64,000 bases of DNA from Paenibacillus taiwanensis DSM 18679 (GCF_000425125.1 NZ_KE384306.1:831705-895704); one strand, 5' to 3'; shown: positions 18,216-27,355, counted from the first letter of the stretch. Program-made: numbers and translations. The notes: a model not told the origin generated them from the sequence alone.

Positions 18216-19496
18216 CTAGCGGGAAATGATTTGTTCTCGCCGCGGGCCAACAGACAAGGTGGCTACGCGCACTCCAATGGCCGCCTCAACAAAATGAACG
18301 TATTGCTTTGCTTCCACAGGAAGATCTGCAAATGATCTCACATGCGATATATTACTTTTCCAACCCGGTAGCCGTTGCAGGACAGGGGTTGCAGCCTCTA
18401 GCTGAGCAGTTGCAGGAAAATGGCTTGTGACGTTCGTATCACTCAGCTTATAGCCGATACAGACTGGAATCTCATCGAGGTATCCAAGTACATCGAGATT
18501 CGTTAACGCCACCTCGGTTGCACCCTGAAGCTTGCAGCCATAACGGGTTGCAACAGTATCGAGCCAACCTACACGCCGCGGTCTGCCTGTAGTTGCACCG
18601 TACTCGCCAGCATCGCCGCCAAGCCGCCTTAATTGTTCTGCTTCTTCTCCGTGCAGCTCGGTTACAAAAGGACCTGCCCCGACGCAGCTTGAATATGCTT
18701 TGACAACGGCGATTACCCTTGTGATCGCATAGGGTGGAAGTCCTGCTCCTACAGGCGCAAATCCCGCTAGCGTTGAGGACGAGGTTGAGTAAGGATAAAT
18801 TCCGTGATCAGGATCGCGTAGCGCACCAAGCTGTCCTTCGAGCAGGATGTCTTCACCGTTGGCATAAGCTTCATGCAATATAGAAGTCGTATCGCCAACA
18901 AATGGCTTTAACAGCTCTGCTTGCTCTAGCAGCTCCTTCAGCAGCGATTCAAGTTGCAGAGGAGTGTGCTTATATAAATGTTCCAACAACACATTTTTAG
19001 AAGCTAAAGATTGCTCAAGACGGCTGCGAAGTCGCGTTTTATCATATAGATCAGCGACCTGAATGCCGAGCTTTGCATATTTATCTGCGTAAAATGGAGC
19101 GATGCCACGCTTGGTTGAACCAAAGCTTTGCGATCCAAGTCGTAGCTCTTCGAGCTCATCAAAAAGTCGATGCACAGGCAACACCATTTGCGCGCGATCA
19201 GATATGACAAGTTTTGGTTCTGGCACTCCTCTTGTTAGAAGTGAGTTCCGTTCTTGCAGCAATACATTAACGTCAAGCGCAGTACCTGGGCCAATGATGT
19301 TGGTTACGTTAGAGTAAAATACGCCCGATGGCAACATATGTAATGAAAACTTTCCATAATCGTTAATGATCGTATGGCCTGCATTACTACCACCTTGATA
19401 ACGTACGACATAACTTGACGTTGCCGCCAACACATCTGTCATCTTTCCTTTACCTTCATCGCCCCAGTTTGCACCTACTATTGCTGTAACTGTCAA
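18216..19496 (-). CDS. Divergent adenylosuccinate synthetase paralogue
   Basis: A 426-residue member of the PurA family, which makes adenylosuccinate from IMP, aspartate and GTP. Conserved elements are the GTP loop VGANWGDEGKGK (usual form GxQWGDEGKGK), YQGGSNAGHT with the catalytic His, and GEYGATTGRPRRVGWLD. The IMP-binding loop reads FGSTKRGIAPFYADKY instead of the common GTTGRGIGPAYEDK. This marks a distinct subgroup also seen in some Bacillus/Clostridium genomes as a second copy. It is divergent from a LysR gene with a 109-base shared upstream region, suggesting regulated expression. The Asn, Lys and Ala substitutions might change substrate use. Confidence 0.85.
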   Translation of the reverse strand: MTVTAIVGANWGDEGKGKMTDVLAATSSYVVRYQGGSNAGHTIINDYGKFSLHMLPSGVFYSNVTNIIGPGTALDVNVLLQERNSLLTRGVPEPKLVISDRAQMVLPVHRLFDELEELRLGSQSFGSTKRGIAPFYADKYAKLGIQVADLYDKTRLRSRLEQSLASKNVLLEHLYKHTPLQLESLLKELLEQAELLKPFVGDTTSILHEAYANGEDILLEGQLGALRDPDHGIYPYSTSSSTLAGFAPVGAGLPPYAITRVIAVVKAYSSCVGAGPFVTELHGEEAEQLRRLGGDAGEYGATTGRPRRVGWLDTVATRYGCKLQGATEVALTNLDVLGYLDEIPVCIGYKLSDTNVTSHFPATAQLEAATPVLQRLPGWKSNISHVRSFADLPVEAKQYVHFVEAAIGVRVATLSVGPRREQIISR

Positions 19497-19605
19497 TTTA
19501 TTCGCCTCCCGAGCTTGTTATTATGCTTCATCTCTCATTATAATGAAGGTATAATCATAAATAAAATTGATATTAATAATACCTATCATAAGGAGTGATA
19601 ATGAT

Positions 19606-20484
19606 ATGGAAATTAATTTGGAATGGTATCGTGTCTTTTATTGGACAGCTTGCACGAGCAGCCTTACAAGAGCAGCGGAACGGCTGCACATTACACAGCC
19701 TGCGGTTAGTCATACATTAAAGCAATTGGAGATGAAGCTTGGCGGGCAGTTGTTTGTCCGCACATCCAGAGGGGTCAAGCTAACAACTGAAGGCGAAGTC
19801 CTCTTCAAATATGTGGAGCAAGCGTTCAGCTTTGTGGCGGCGGGCGAGAAAAAAATCGGTGAGATGCACCAACTCCAAACGGGGGAAATCAATATCGGGG
19901 CCAGCGATACGTTATGCAAACATTACTTGCTGCCGTATTTAGAGCAGTACCATGAGCAGTACCCCGAGATTCGGATTCGAGTCACTAATCGAACAACACC
20001 TGAAACACTTTCACTGCTGAAAGAAGGTAAAATTGATTTTGGCATCGTTAATTTGCCTGCGGAAGATGCTAAAGTTGAATTTCGTACAAGCTCTGTACTG
20101 CAAGATTGTCTGGTGGGAGGAAAGCGCTACGCAGCTAAAGGAGGTACAGCTTTGCCGCTTCAACAAATTCATCATTACCCGCTATTAATGTTAGAATCAG
20201 GAGGCAGTACGAGACATTTTATCGATACATATGCTTCTAGTTTTGGTGTTACTTTACGACCAGACTTCGAATTGGGCAGCATTGATTTGCTTGTACAGTT
20301 TGCGCGCAGTGGTTTCGGGCTTGCATTTGTGATAGGTAACTATGTGGAGAAGGAATTGGCCGCTGGTGACTTGATCGAGATTCCTTTAGTTCCGGCAATA
20401 CCTGAACGTCAAATTGGTATTGCGACATTACGTGGCGTACCTCTATCTGCGGCTTCCGCTCGTTTCCTGGAACTGCTGCCCTAA
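19606..20484 (+). CDS. LysR family transcriptional regulator
   Basis: A 292-residue LysR-type regulator. The N-terminal winged helix (about 5-65) has SLTRAAERLHITQPAVSHTLKQLE; the rest is a periplasmic-binding-like effector domain beginning GEINIGASDTLCKHYLLPYL. It faces away from the purA paralogue, the classic arrangement for a LysR regulator controlling its divergent neighbour. The shared upstream region contains AT-rich dyads (for example TATAATGAAGGTATAATCAT). ATG at 19606 with AAGGAG ten bases upstream is preferred over an in-frame start 13 codons earlier. The effector is unknown; a purine-pathway intermediate is an inference from the neighbour. Confidence 0.88.
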   Translation: MEINLEWYRVFYWTACTSSLTRAAERLHITQPAVSHTLKQLEMKLGGQLFVRTSRGVKLTTEGEVLFKYVEQAFSFVAAGEKKIGEMHQLQTGEINIGASDTLCKHYLLPYLEQYHEQYPEIRIRVTNRTTPETLSLLKEGKIDFGIVNLPAEDAKVEFRTSSVLQDCLVGGKRYAAKGGTALPLQQIHHYPLLMLESGGSTRHFIDTYASSFGVTLRPDFELGSIDLLVQFARSGFGLAFVIGNYVEKELAAGDLIEIPLVPAIPERQIGIATLRGVPLSAASARFLELLP

Positions 20485-21235
20485 CACGCGGCACATGGCT
20501 GACTGCATCAAGTTTCATTCCAAGTGGGAGGGAAGATAGTTTTCTTAGCGGGGGAGGGGGAGCCAACTGGATGGCATAAAATTCAGCGCTTGACGATTTA
20601 GCTTAGCAGCTATATTATAATAGTTAATTAATAGGATGACGTCATTACCTGTTAAGCTACGAGTATATGGTGCAATTAAGCTCACTGTGCTCGCCTCTAA
20701 TTACATCAAGCTAGTAAGACACTTCTCCGTTTATTTCACATTTTTGATAATCGAACATCCTTCCTTTTAGTTGATTTGAATCCACATATGCTGTTTGCTA
20801 AACAATTTCCAATTACTTTCCCTGTTATCTCCTTAAATTCTGACTTCTCCTACATTCAGACAGCTTTATCGTCACATGATGCATAACGTCTATTTGTGCT
20901 GTATCTCGTCGTACTCTACACGTATGCACTTTCATTATTCTTCCTAATCGTTTATGAGGCAACTATGCGGTAATTTCCCCTTTTCTTTAAGTCTACCCTT
21001 TTACGGCTTTGAAAGAACTTCTGATATGCAATCACTACTTTTATGATTAGTGCGGGTGTATTCCGTTGTGTCTACAGTTATAATGTATGCGCTTTCAAAT
21101 TAGGCGGGTTGGAAGCCAAGCTTCAGAGGTCCTTGTTCCGCTCATTAACATGGAACTATATTATTTTGACTATTGAAATCAAAACGGTCGCCCAAGTAGA
21201 AAAAAATAGTTTGAAATTAATATTTAAAAATCTAC
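20485..21235 (+). other. 750-base spacer, no convincing gene
   Basis: AT-rich and, from about 20680 to 21010, strikingly pyrimidine-rich on the plus strand (many TTCC, TCTT, CCTT runs). A promoter-like TTGACG-N17-TATTAT lies near 20592-20620, pointing right, with no reading frame behind it. No duplicated precursor peptide, tRNA or known RNA motif was recognised. Confidence 0.4.
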
Positions 21236-21264
21236 TTGACATCCGATAAAAAGATGTATATTAT
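21236..21264 (+). promoter_or_regulatory. Promoter of the lanthipeptide operon
   Basis: TTGACA (21236-21241), a 17-base spacer and TATTAT (21259-21264), about 65 bases before the precursor start codon. Confidence 0.75.
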
Positions 21265-21332
21265 AGCATTACAAACAAGAAATAACATAAATGAAATAAA
21301 TATCCATTTATATTTGAAGGGAGGTTATCCAG

Positions 21333-21437
21333 ATGGGTAGAATTCTCAATCTTCAAAAGTTGCAAACGGCAAGCAAGTTGTCTGATTTGGATCAAGAGGC
21401 AATCAGCATTTCTTCTTGTGATTCTCAAAGCTGCTAA
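21333..21437 (+). CDS. Class III lanthipeptide precursor peptide
   Basis: A 34-codon gene. The leader contains ILNLQKLQ, matching the (I/L)xLQ motif that class III synthetases bind, followed by an acidic SDLDQEA stretch. The C-terminus is SISSCDSQSC. It holds Ser28-x2-Ser31-x2-Cys34, and also Ser25-x2-Ser28-x5-Cys34; both fit the S-x2-S-x2-5-C pattern that gives labionin or lanthionine rings in class III products. A GGGAGG ribosome-binding site lies ten bases upstream. It precedes the LanKC gene by 92 bases and shares its promoter. The precursor role is inferred from motif and position; the exact leader cleavage point is not known. Confidence 0.85.
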   Translation: MGRILNLQKLQTASKLSDLDQEAISISSCDSQSC

Positions 21438-21453
21438 TTGTAAATGGATGAGC

Positions 21454-21482
21454 GAAGGACAGTGTGATTCACACTGTCCTTC
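21454..21482 (+). terminator. Strong hairpin between precursor and synthetase genes
   Basis: Perfectly complementary 14-base arms GAAGGACAGTGTGA (21454-21467) and TCACACTGTCCTTC (21469-21482), one base apart, so 12 or 13 pairs with a small loop. The tail TACTTAATT is only weakly T-rich. It probably acts as a partial terminator or stabilises the precursor mRNA, so that precursor is made in excess over enzyme. Confidence 0.75.
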
Positions 21483-21529
21483 TACTTAATTGTAGTGTGT
21501 ATTTGGAATAAAGGAGGCGCTTTGATCTT

Positions 21530-24232
21530 ATGAAGCCGGAATTTCTCAGGTATCAATTAAACCGCGTAATTAAAAGTGAATATTATGAATCCTTTGATAG
21601 ATATATCCCAACGCATGAACTGATGGCAATCGTTCACCCGCGGCTGCCGTCCGAATGGGTGACTCGCCAATCGAACGTATGGTGTTATGTGACACCATCT
21701 GGATACAAGCAGCCGCGTCAAGGATGGAAAATTCATATTTCCTCTATTCCTCAGCATTGCTGTGAGGTGCTGCTTGTAGTTGCGGAAATGTTGTTTAAAG
21801 AAGGGATACCTTTTAAATTTTTACGAGATACTAGGTTAGCTCGATTGTCTGGGGGCAAGATGTGGCGACGAGAGGCTGGAGGCAAATTTATTACGATATA
21901 CCCCAAAGATGATCATATATTTGCTTCTATCATTGAACAATTGAGGCTAGCCTTACAACTATACAACGGACCTTACATATTAACGGATCGCAGATACAAA
22001 GATTCCAGTACTGTCTATTATCGGTACGGAGGGTTTGATGGATTTTCGTTATTAACGCCTATGGGGGATCGACGGCACTACTTAGTGTCTCCTGAGGGAG
22101 AACATCATCCGGACATGCGTCTGCCGTATTTTACTCCACCGGCCTGGGTAGATGATCCATTTCCCGACGATGAAGACAGCGCTGATTCCCCTTATCTCAA
22201 GGATGGACGTTACCGCATCGATAGTGCGTTAAGTTTCTCCATGCATGGTGGTGTGTACATCGCAACAGATATGACGACCAATCAGGAAGTCATCATCAAA
22301 GAAGCGAGACCATACACACAAGTGGACGAACAAGGACATGATGCCGTATATCGTCTCCGCAAAGAATATGATATTTTAATGCTGCTCGCTGAAACAAATG
22401 TGGCTCCACAACCCCTTGATCTGTTTCAGGATTGGGAGCATACTTTTCTCGTGGAAGAGTACATTCCTGGCATACCACTTAACCGCTTCTTTGTGACACA
22501 CACTCCGCTTATGTATGGAAACCCAAGTGACGACATGAAACACAATTATTTAAGCAAATTACAAAAAATATGGATTTCGCTAGCGCATGGTGTAGCAAAA
22601 TGCCATGAACACAATCTCGTTTGCTGTGACCTGTCCATTACCAATGTTATATTACGTGATGTAGAAGAAGGCTCTGTAACACTTATTGACATGGAATCAG
22701 GTTTTCGAAATAGGATCGATCGTTCCAGTTCCATCTTTACACCTGGCTATTCTACACGAGATGTGAACCAGGCCCCCAGGTTCGAGGATGATATTTATTC
22801 ATTAGGCGCCATTATGTTGGCGCTGCTGCTGCCTGTAAATAGCATTTATGAGATTGATCCCTCGAAAAAAAATACTTTTTTAGAAGCGTTCGCGCTGGAT
22901 TTGGGCATGCCAGTTGCTATGCAACAGCTTATAAAAGCTTGTATTCATCCTGATCCTTCTCTACGTCCAACTGCTCAGTGCATCGTGGAAGAGCTAGAGA
23001 AATTGCAGATGAAGATCATGCCAGAGCAGCCACTTGTACGTATGACGAAGGAACAATTACTAGATACAACAGCTGGCATAGTCCGCTATGTCATGCATAA
23101 CGCAGATTATTATCGGACGGATCGTCTATTTCCTGCAGATCCAATTATATTCCAGTTGAATCCGCTTAGCATTAGTCATGGTGCAGCAGGAGTAGCTCAT
23201 GCGCTGCGAATTATTACGGGTGAAGTGCCAAAGCCAGTATTAGCTTGGATGTTGGCACGAACGATGTCAATTGATCATATTCCGCCAGGATTATTTACAG
23301 GTACTTCTGGAATCGCATGGGTGCTGTTGGATGCAGGTCTACGTGAACCGGCTGAACGTTTGATGCACAATATTCAGGATCATCCTATGCTTTGGCAATC
23401 TGCGAATTTATTTTCGGGAGCTTCAGGATACGGCATGGCTTGTTTACATTTTTACCATACAACAAAAGACGATCACTGGTTGCAGCAAGCTGTTCGGGTA
23501 GGTGATTACATAGTTGCTGCCAAACAGGCTGCTGAGGAAGGAAGCTATTGGCTGGATGCTGAAGGTGATGCTTGGTATGGTCTCGCTCAGGGATCAAGTG
23601 GTGTCGCGTTATATTTGTTGTATTTAAGCATAGCGACGAATAATTCCTGTTATTTGGAGGCGGGTGAACAAGCGCTTGCATTTGAGCTTGGACATTTAGG
23701 TGAAATTGCAGAAGGTCATCTAAGTGTTCGCCGAGGTAAGGTAGCTGCCCCCGACCATGTGTTATCCCATTATTGGCAGGACGGTTCAGCAGGTGTTGCC
23801 ACTGTATTGGTACGTTATTGGGCACATACGGCTAAGTCCCCATATTATGATGTTTTAACAAGGCTTGCAAAAGATACGTGCAAAAAGTACACTAATTTCC
23901 CTTGCTTATTTAAAGGGTTGTCAGGCTTGGGCAATTTGCTAATAGATATGTATCAGTTTACTAATGATGAGCACTATTTGGAAGCGGCGCATCGAGCTGC
24001 TAGTGGTGTGATGCTGTACCGATTGGAGCGCCCTAACGGTATTGCCTTCCCAGGAGAACAACTGATGAAAATATCAACAGATTATGCAACTGGGTCAGCA
24101 GGTATAGCGGTATTTTTACATCGTCTGGCACATAGTGAACAGAAGCTAAACAATTTTAACTTCACACTGGATTATTTGTTGGAGCCTGCTAGTAAAGCTA
24201 ATGCGTGTACCGACGCAAGCGTTACGGTGTAA
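21530..24232 (+). CDS. Class III lanthionine synthetase (LanKC)
   Basis: A 900-residue three-domain enzyme that phosphorylates Ser/Thr of the precursor, eliminates phosphate and cyclises with Cys. Residues about 1-205 form the lyase domain (QGWKIHIS motif). Residues 228-500 are a Ser/Thr-kinase-like domain with Lys257 in VIIKEARPY, Asp367 and Asn372 in CDLSITNVIL, and Asp387 in LIDMESGFR. Residues about 520-885 are a LanC-like cyclase with repeated G-x-S-G segments (LFTGTSGIA, LFSGASGYG, AQGSSGVA, KGLSGLG, TGSAGIA). The zinc-ligand Cys/CHG motifs of LanC and LanL are missing, which marks class III rather than class IV. It lies between the precursor gene and an MFS exporter gene. Confidence 0.93.
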   Translation: MKPEFLRYQLNRVIKSEYYESFDRYIPTHELMAIVHPRLPSEWVTRQSNVWCYVTPSGYKQPRQGWKIHISSIPQHCCEVLLVVAEMLFKEGIPFKFLRDTRLARLSGGKMWRREAGGKFITIYPKDDHIFASIIEQLRLALQLYNGPYILTDRRYKDSSTVYYRYGGFDGFSLLTPMGDRRHYLVSPEGEHHPDMRLPYFTPPAWVDDPFPDDEDSADSPYLKDGRYRIDSALSFSMHGGVYIATDMTTNQEVIIKEARPYTQVDEQGHDAVYRLRKEYDILMLLAETNVAPQPLDLFQDWEHTFLVEEYIPGIPLNRFFVTHTPLMYGNPSDDMKHNYLSKLQKIWISLAHGVAKCHEHNLVCCDLSITNVILRDVEEGSVTLIDMESGFRNRIDRSSSIFTPGYSTRDVNQAPRFEDDIYSLGAIMLALLLPVNSIYEIDPSKKNTFLEAFALDLGMPVAMQQLIKACIHPDPSLRPTAQCIVEELEKLQMKIMPEQPLVRMTKEQLLDTTAGIVRYVMHNADYYRTDRLFPADPIIFQLNPLSISHGAAGVAHALRIITGEVPKPVLAWMLARTMSIDHIPPGLFTGTSGIAWVLLDAGLREPAERLMHNIQDHPMLWQSANLFSGASGYGMACLHFYHTTKDDHWLQQAVRVGDYIVAAKQAAEEGSYWLDAEGDAWYGLAQGSSGVALYLLYLSIATNNSCYLEAGEQALAFELGHLGEIAEGHLSVRRGKVAAPDHVLSHYWQDGSAGVATVLVRYWAHTAKSPYYDVLTRLAKDTCKKYTNFPCLFKGLSGLGNLLIDMYQFTNDEHYLEAAHRAASGVMLYRLERPNGIAFPGEQLMKISTDYATGSAGIAVFLHRLAHSEQKLNNFNFTLDYLLEPASKANACTDASVTV

Positions 24233-24269
24233 TGCCTCATACAGAGTGCCAAGGAAGAGTGATGATCGG

Positions 24270-25574
24270 ATGAAGCCTTCTTGTAATCTATCTACTTATG
24301 CGCAGTTGTTCCGAAATCGTACGTTGATGATGCTGTGGAGCGGCGGCATTATTTCTCTGGTTGGAGATATATTTTTTAATATTGCAATTGTTTGGGCCGT
24401 CTATTCGCATAGTCAATCGATGCTTCAATCTTCACTTGTGCAAGTCGTCTGGCATGTTAATCGTCTATTGATGGGATTTGTAGCAGGTACTGTAGCGGAT
24501 CGTTACAATCGTAAATTTATTATGGTGAGCACAAATGTATTGGCAAGTACAATTATTGGGTTATTGGCGGTTGTTGTCTGGAAATGGGATAACCCGCCAG
24601 TTGTAGTAACGCTATGTTTTGTATTTCTTTTAAACGGCATTACTACATTTATGACACCTGCTCAAAGCTCAGTCATACCTGAAGTGGTCGGACCTAAATT
24701 GCTTGCAGACGCTACCGGCACTTATTCGATCTTATCTCGTGTATTTTATATCGTAGGCAGTAGTGTTGCAGGAATTTTTATTTCCTTTTACGGTGTACTG
24801 TCGGCGATTATCGTGAATGCATGCTCTTTTCTAGCGGCGGCACTATTTATTTTGCCTCTTCAATTGCCAACAAACATCAAGTCTGATCAAGAAGCGGTTA
24901 AAAAGCCCTCTTTTTTTCGTGAGATGAGGAATGGCTGGCAAGAGGTGACCAAAATCCCGATATTAAAAACGATCATCTTGTTAGGTATGCTCATCAATGT
25001 AGCTTCTTTTATGGGACCACTGCTGCCAGGATTAGTCGATCAGCAGCTTAATGCTGGGGCAGCGGCATTGGGCAGTATTGAGGCGGCCGCCGTTGTAGGA
25101 GCAATTTTGGCAGGTTTATTTGCGGGTTCTCTGGAACGCAAAATTGGTGCTGGACGCGTCATGATTGTAGGTTTATGTATTGTTGGCTTGTCTGTTCTCG
25201 GCATTGCGATGTCCACTTGGCTTCCACTAACGTTGGTGTTGTTTACTATTCGTATGCTTGGTATGACGATGACAAACATTGCGATGGGGACGGCGATCCA
25301 ATTAGTCATTTCCCAAGAATTTCGGGGAAGAGCCTGGGGGATCTCGTCCAGTGTTGCAGTCATTGCAATCCCGATTAGCAGCTTAATAGGGGGGTATGCA
25401 GCCGATTTCTTTGGAGCTGCACCACTTTATATGGTAGGAGGGATTTGGTTTTTGTGTTGTGCTTCCTTTATAGGTGTAAAAAAGGAAATAAGGACGCTTC
25501 GCTTGCACACCATTTACGAGTCACACGCGAAGAAAGAAATGGTGGCACAGGCGGGTATAACGTCATCACAGTAA
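24270..25574 (+). CDS. MFS transporter, probable lanthipeptide exporter
   Basis: A 434-residue major facilitator superfamily protein with about 12 membrane segments, a motif-A-like loop GTVADRYNRKFIMVS between segments 2 and 3, and a central loop near residues 200-220. It resembles drug/macrolide-exporter type MFS proteins. It begins 37 bases after the LanKC stop; ATG at 24270 follows AAGGAAGAG, while an earlier in-frame start overlapping LanKC would add 23 polar residues. Position suggests it exports the lanthipeptide or gives self-protection. Many class III loci use an ABC exporter instead, so an MFS here is notable. No dedicated leader protease gene is adjacent. Confidence 0.85.
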   Translation: MKPSCNLSTYAQLFRNRTLMMLWSGGIISLVGDIFFNIAIVWAVYSHSQSMLQSSLVQVVWHVNRLLMGFVAGTVADRYNRKFIMVSTNVLASTIIGLLAVVVWKWDNPPVVVTLCFVFLLNGITTFMTPAQSSVIPEVVGPKLLADATGTYSILSRVFYIVGSSVAGIFISFYGVLSAIIVNACSFLAAALFILPLQLPTNIKSDQEAVKKPSFFREMRNGWQEVTKIPILKTIILLGMLINVASFMGPLLPGLVDQQLNAGAAALGSIEAAAVVGAILAGLFAGSLERKIGAGRVMIVGLCIVGLSVLGIAMSTWLPLTLVLFTIRMLGMTMTNIAMGTAIQLVISQEFRGRAWGISSSVAVIAIPISSLIGGYAADFFGAAPLYMVGGIWFLCCASFIGVKKEIRTLRLHTIYESHAKKEMVAQAGITSSQ

Positions 25575-25674
25575 TTGCCCATCGTTATGGCTACTGACCC
25601 GTATAAGATGATATCAAATGCGCATGCTACAACAAAGGCGAATTGTATTACTAGCCAGATAGGAGTGCGCATTT

Positions 25675-26418
25675 ATGAATAATAAGATTGTTGTCTGGAG
25701 TGTCATAGCGAGTGCAATACTAGTGATGGGAATGACAGGTTGTAGCGCAAATCATAATATGGAAGCAAAATCGTCGCATCCACAAACAGCAATTCATCCA
25801 CAGTCGAACAAACCCTATAGTATGAATGCGAATCAACTGGAACGAAGATACTATACGTATAACGGTCACCATACACAAACGGCTAATCCAATCGATCGAA
25901 ATTACGTGACCGCAAACAATGGTTCCAAACATTCTTTTAAAAGGATGGTTATAAACGATAAGATTGCTGCACGATTAGAACGTATAGAGGAGATTAAGTC
26001 CGCTAAAGTGTTAGTAACAGATCGAAATGCTTACGTTGGTGTGGCTTTAAAAGTCAAGGCAGCTTTAAATAATAATCAAGGCAGTCGAAACAGCCGCATG
26101 AAGACGGATTATGCAAGCCCTGCACGAATGGGCTCTTATCATGCCCGAACGTCCAACACGGGAATGCAAGTACAAATACTAAATGAACAACTGATCGCCC
26201 AAATAAAAAACGAAGTAAAACAAATGGAACCTCATTGTCAGGAAGTATACGTATCTGCTGATTCAAGCTTGCTGGAACGGTTAAATCAGTACACACAATA
26301 TGTCAAGCAAGGACACCAGTTAAGCGGCCTTCATATTGAATTTCAACACTTGGCCAATTATGTATTTCCGCTCGATGGGCTAGATGATAAACGTACCCGC
26401 ATGCTGCCTAGAAATTAG
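25675..26418 (+). CDS. YhcN/YlaJ-type sporulation lipoprotein
   Basis: A 247-residue lipoprotein. The signal peptide ends in the lipobox MTGC (Cys at about 23). The mature part is rich in His, Asn and Gln, then carries the YhcN/YlaJ core IAARLERIEEIKSAKVLVTDRNAYVGVALK and a later VYVSADSSLLERL. Members of this family are found in the spore envelope of Bacillus and take part in spore assembly or germination. The domain is interrupted between its two halves by a polar insert of about 40 residues. ATG at 25675 has ATAGGAG upstream. It is monocistronic. Confidence 0.82.
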   Translation: MNNKIVVWSVIASAILVMGMTGCSANHNMEAKSSHPQTAIHPQSNKPYSMNANQLERRYYTYNGHHTQTANPIDRNYVTANNGSKHSFKRMVINDKIAARLERIEEIKSAKVLVTDRNAYVGVALKVKAALNNNQGSRNSRMKTDYASPARMGSYHARTSNTGMQVQILNEQLIAQIKNEVKQMEPHCQEVYVSADSSLLERLNQYTQYVKQGHQLSGLHIEFQHLANYVFPLDGLDDKRTRMLPRN

Positions 26419-26454
26419 TAGCGTGTTCTGCTTTAGAAGGATAATATCCCAAAT

Positions 26455-26490
26455 AAAAGCTCTTCCTTCAGGTGTGGGGTGAGCTTTTTT
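26455..26490 (+). terminator. Intrinsic terminator after the sporulation lipoprotein gene
   Basis: Arms AAAAGCTCTTCC and GGGGTGAGCTTTT with one bulged base and a 9-base loop, ending in a T-run. Confidence 0.7.
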
Positions 26491-26503
26491 GGTGTTCGGC
26501 GTG

Positions 26504-26553
26504 CAAAAAAAGACACTTCGTATTAAGCGAGGAAGCTTAAAAAGGAAGTGTCT
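26504..26553 (-). terminator. Intrinsic terminator of lexA
   Basis: Read on the minus strand: AGACACTTC (26553-26545) pairs with GAAGTGTCT (26519-26511), followed by seven Ts. It lies 40 bases after the lexA stop. Confidence 0.75.
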
Positions 26554-26594
26554 GCTAACTAGAACCTGAATAAATGATCGGCAATGGCTTATTA

Positions 26595-27224
26595 TTAATG
26601 AAAGTCGCGGAACAAGCCAACAACTTTGCCAAGTATAGTAACATGCTTCAAACGAATAGGCTCCATAGCTGCGTTCTCCGGTTGAAGACGGATATGATCC
26701 TTCTCTTTATAAAATGTCTTCACCGTAGCTTCATTCTCTTCTGTCATAGCAACTACAATATCGCCATTATTAGCGGTTTGCTGCTGACGAACGATAACAA
26801 AGTCCCCATTATGTATACCGGCTTCAATCATACTTTCCCCATGAACCGATAACATAAACACATTGTCATCGTCGCCTGCCATATGGAATGGCAATGGGAA
26901 ATAATCTTCAATATTCTCCGTCGCTGTAATAGGTTCGCCCGCGGTTACTTTACCAACAATTGGCACACGTACAACCGTGTGGCTGAACTCGCTGCCGCGA
27001 TCAGATTGATCATGGCTTAACAATTCTATCGCTCTAGGCTTAGTAGGATCACGGCGAATAAAGCCCTTCTTCTCCAGACGATCTAAATGCCCGTGAACAG
27101 TGGAACTGGAAGCTAAGCCTACGGCTTCACCAATCTCGCGAACAGACGGGGGATAACCTTTCAATCGAACTTCAGTACGTATAAATTCAAGAATCGCTTG
27201 TTGACGGCTTGAAATCTTCGACAA
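26595..27224 (-). CDS. lexA: LexA SOS repressor
   Basis: A 209-residue LexA. The winged-helix domain (1-70) has [30 protein letters not shown] (shown in the usual Bacillus form), and [13 protein letters not shown] follows. The C-terminal S24 peptidase domain carries the Ala-Gly cleavage bond in GKVTAGEPI, the catalytic Ser in [10 protein letters not shown], and the Lys in ATVKTFYKE. RecA-stimulated self-cleavage releases SOS genes. The start is a TTG at 27224 with GGAG nine bases upstream, giving the usual [16 protein letters not shown]-terminus; an upstream ATG would add 21 residues lying inside the control region. It is divergent from the yneA-like gene. Confidence 0.95.
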   Translation of the reverse strand: MSKISSRQQAILEFIRTEVRLKGYPPSVREIGEAVGLASSSTVHGHLDRLEKKGFIRRDPTKPRAIELLSHDQSDRGSEFSHTVVRVPIVGKVTAGEPITATENIEDYFPLPFHMAGDDDNVFMLSVHGESMIEAGIHNGDFVIVRQQQTANNGDIVVAMTEENEATVKTFYKEKDHIRLQPENAAMEPIRLKHVTILGKVVGLFRDFH

Positions 27225-27269
27225 TAGAATCAACTCCAATGAGTACACTTTTGCAAAGATTATATCACA

Positions 27270-27337
27270 GAACCTCCGTTCGTACAAACATAAGTTCTAA
27301 AGGATAACGGCAACTGAAAAAAAGAGAACGGATGTTC
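27270..27337. promoter_or_regulatory. Two SOS (LexA) boxes proximal to lexA
   Basis: GAAC-CTCC-GTTC at 27270-27281 and GAAC-GGAT-GTTC at 27326-27337 both match the Gram-positive LexA operator core GAACNNNNGTTC exactly. They lie upstream of lexA and support autorepression. Confidence 0.85.
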
Positions 27338-27355
27338 TAAGAAAAGTGTTGACTC

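Noticed and set aside
23385-23825. 146-codon minus-strand open frame opposite the LanKC cyclase domain
   Set aside because: It lies wholly within the confidently assigned LanKC gene, has a Gln/His/Asn-rich translation typical of an antisense frame, and no start site.
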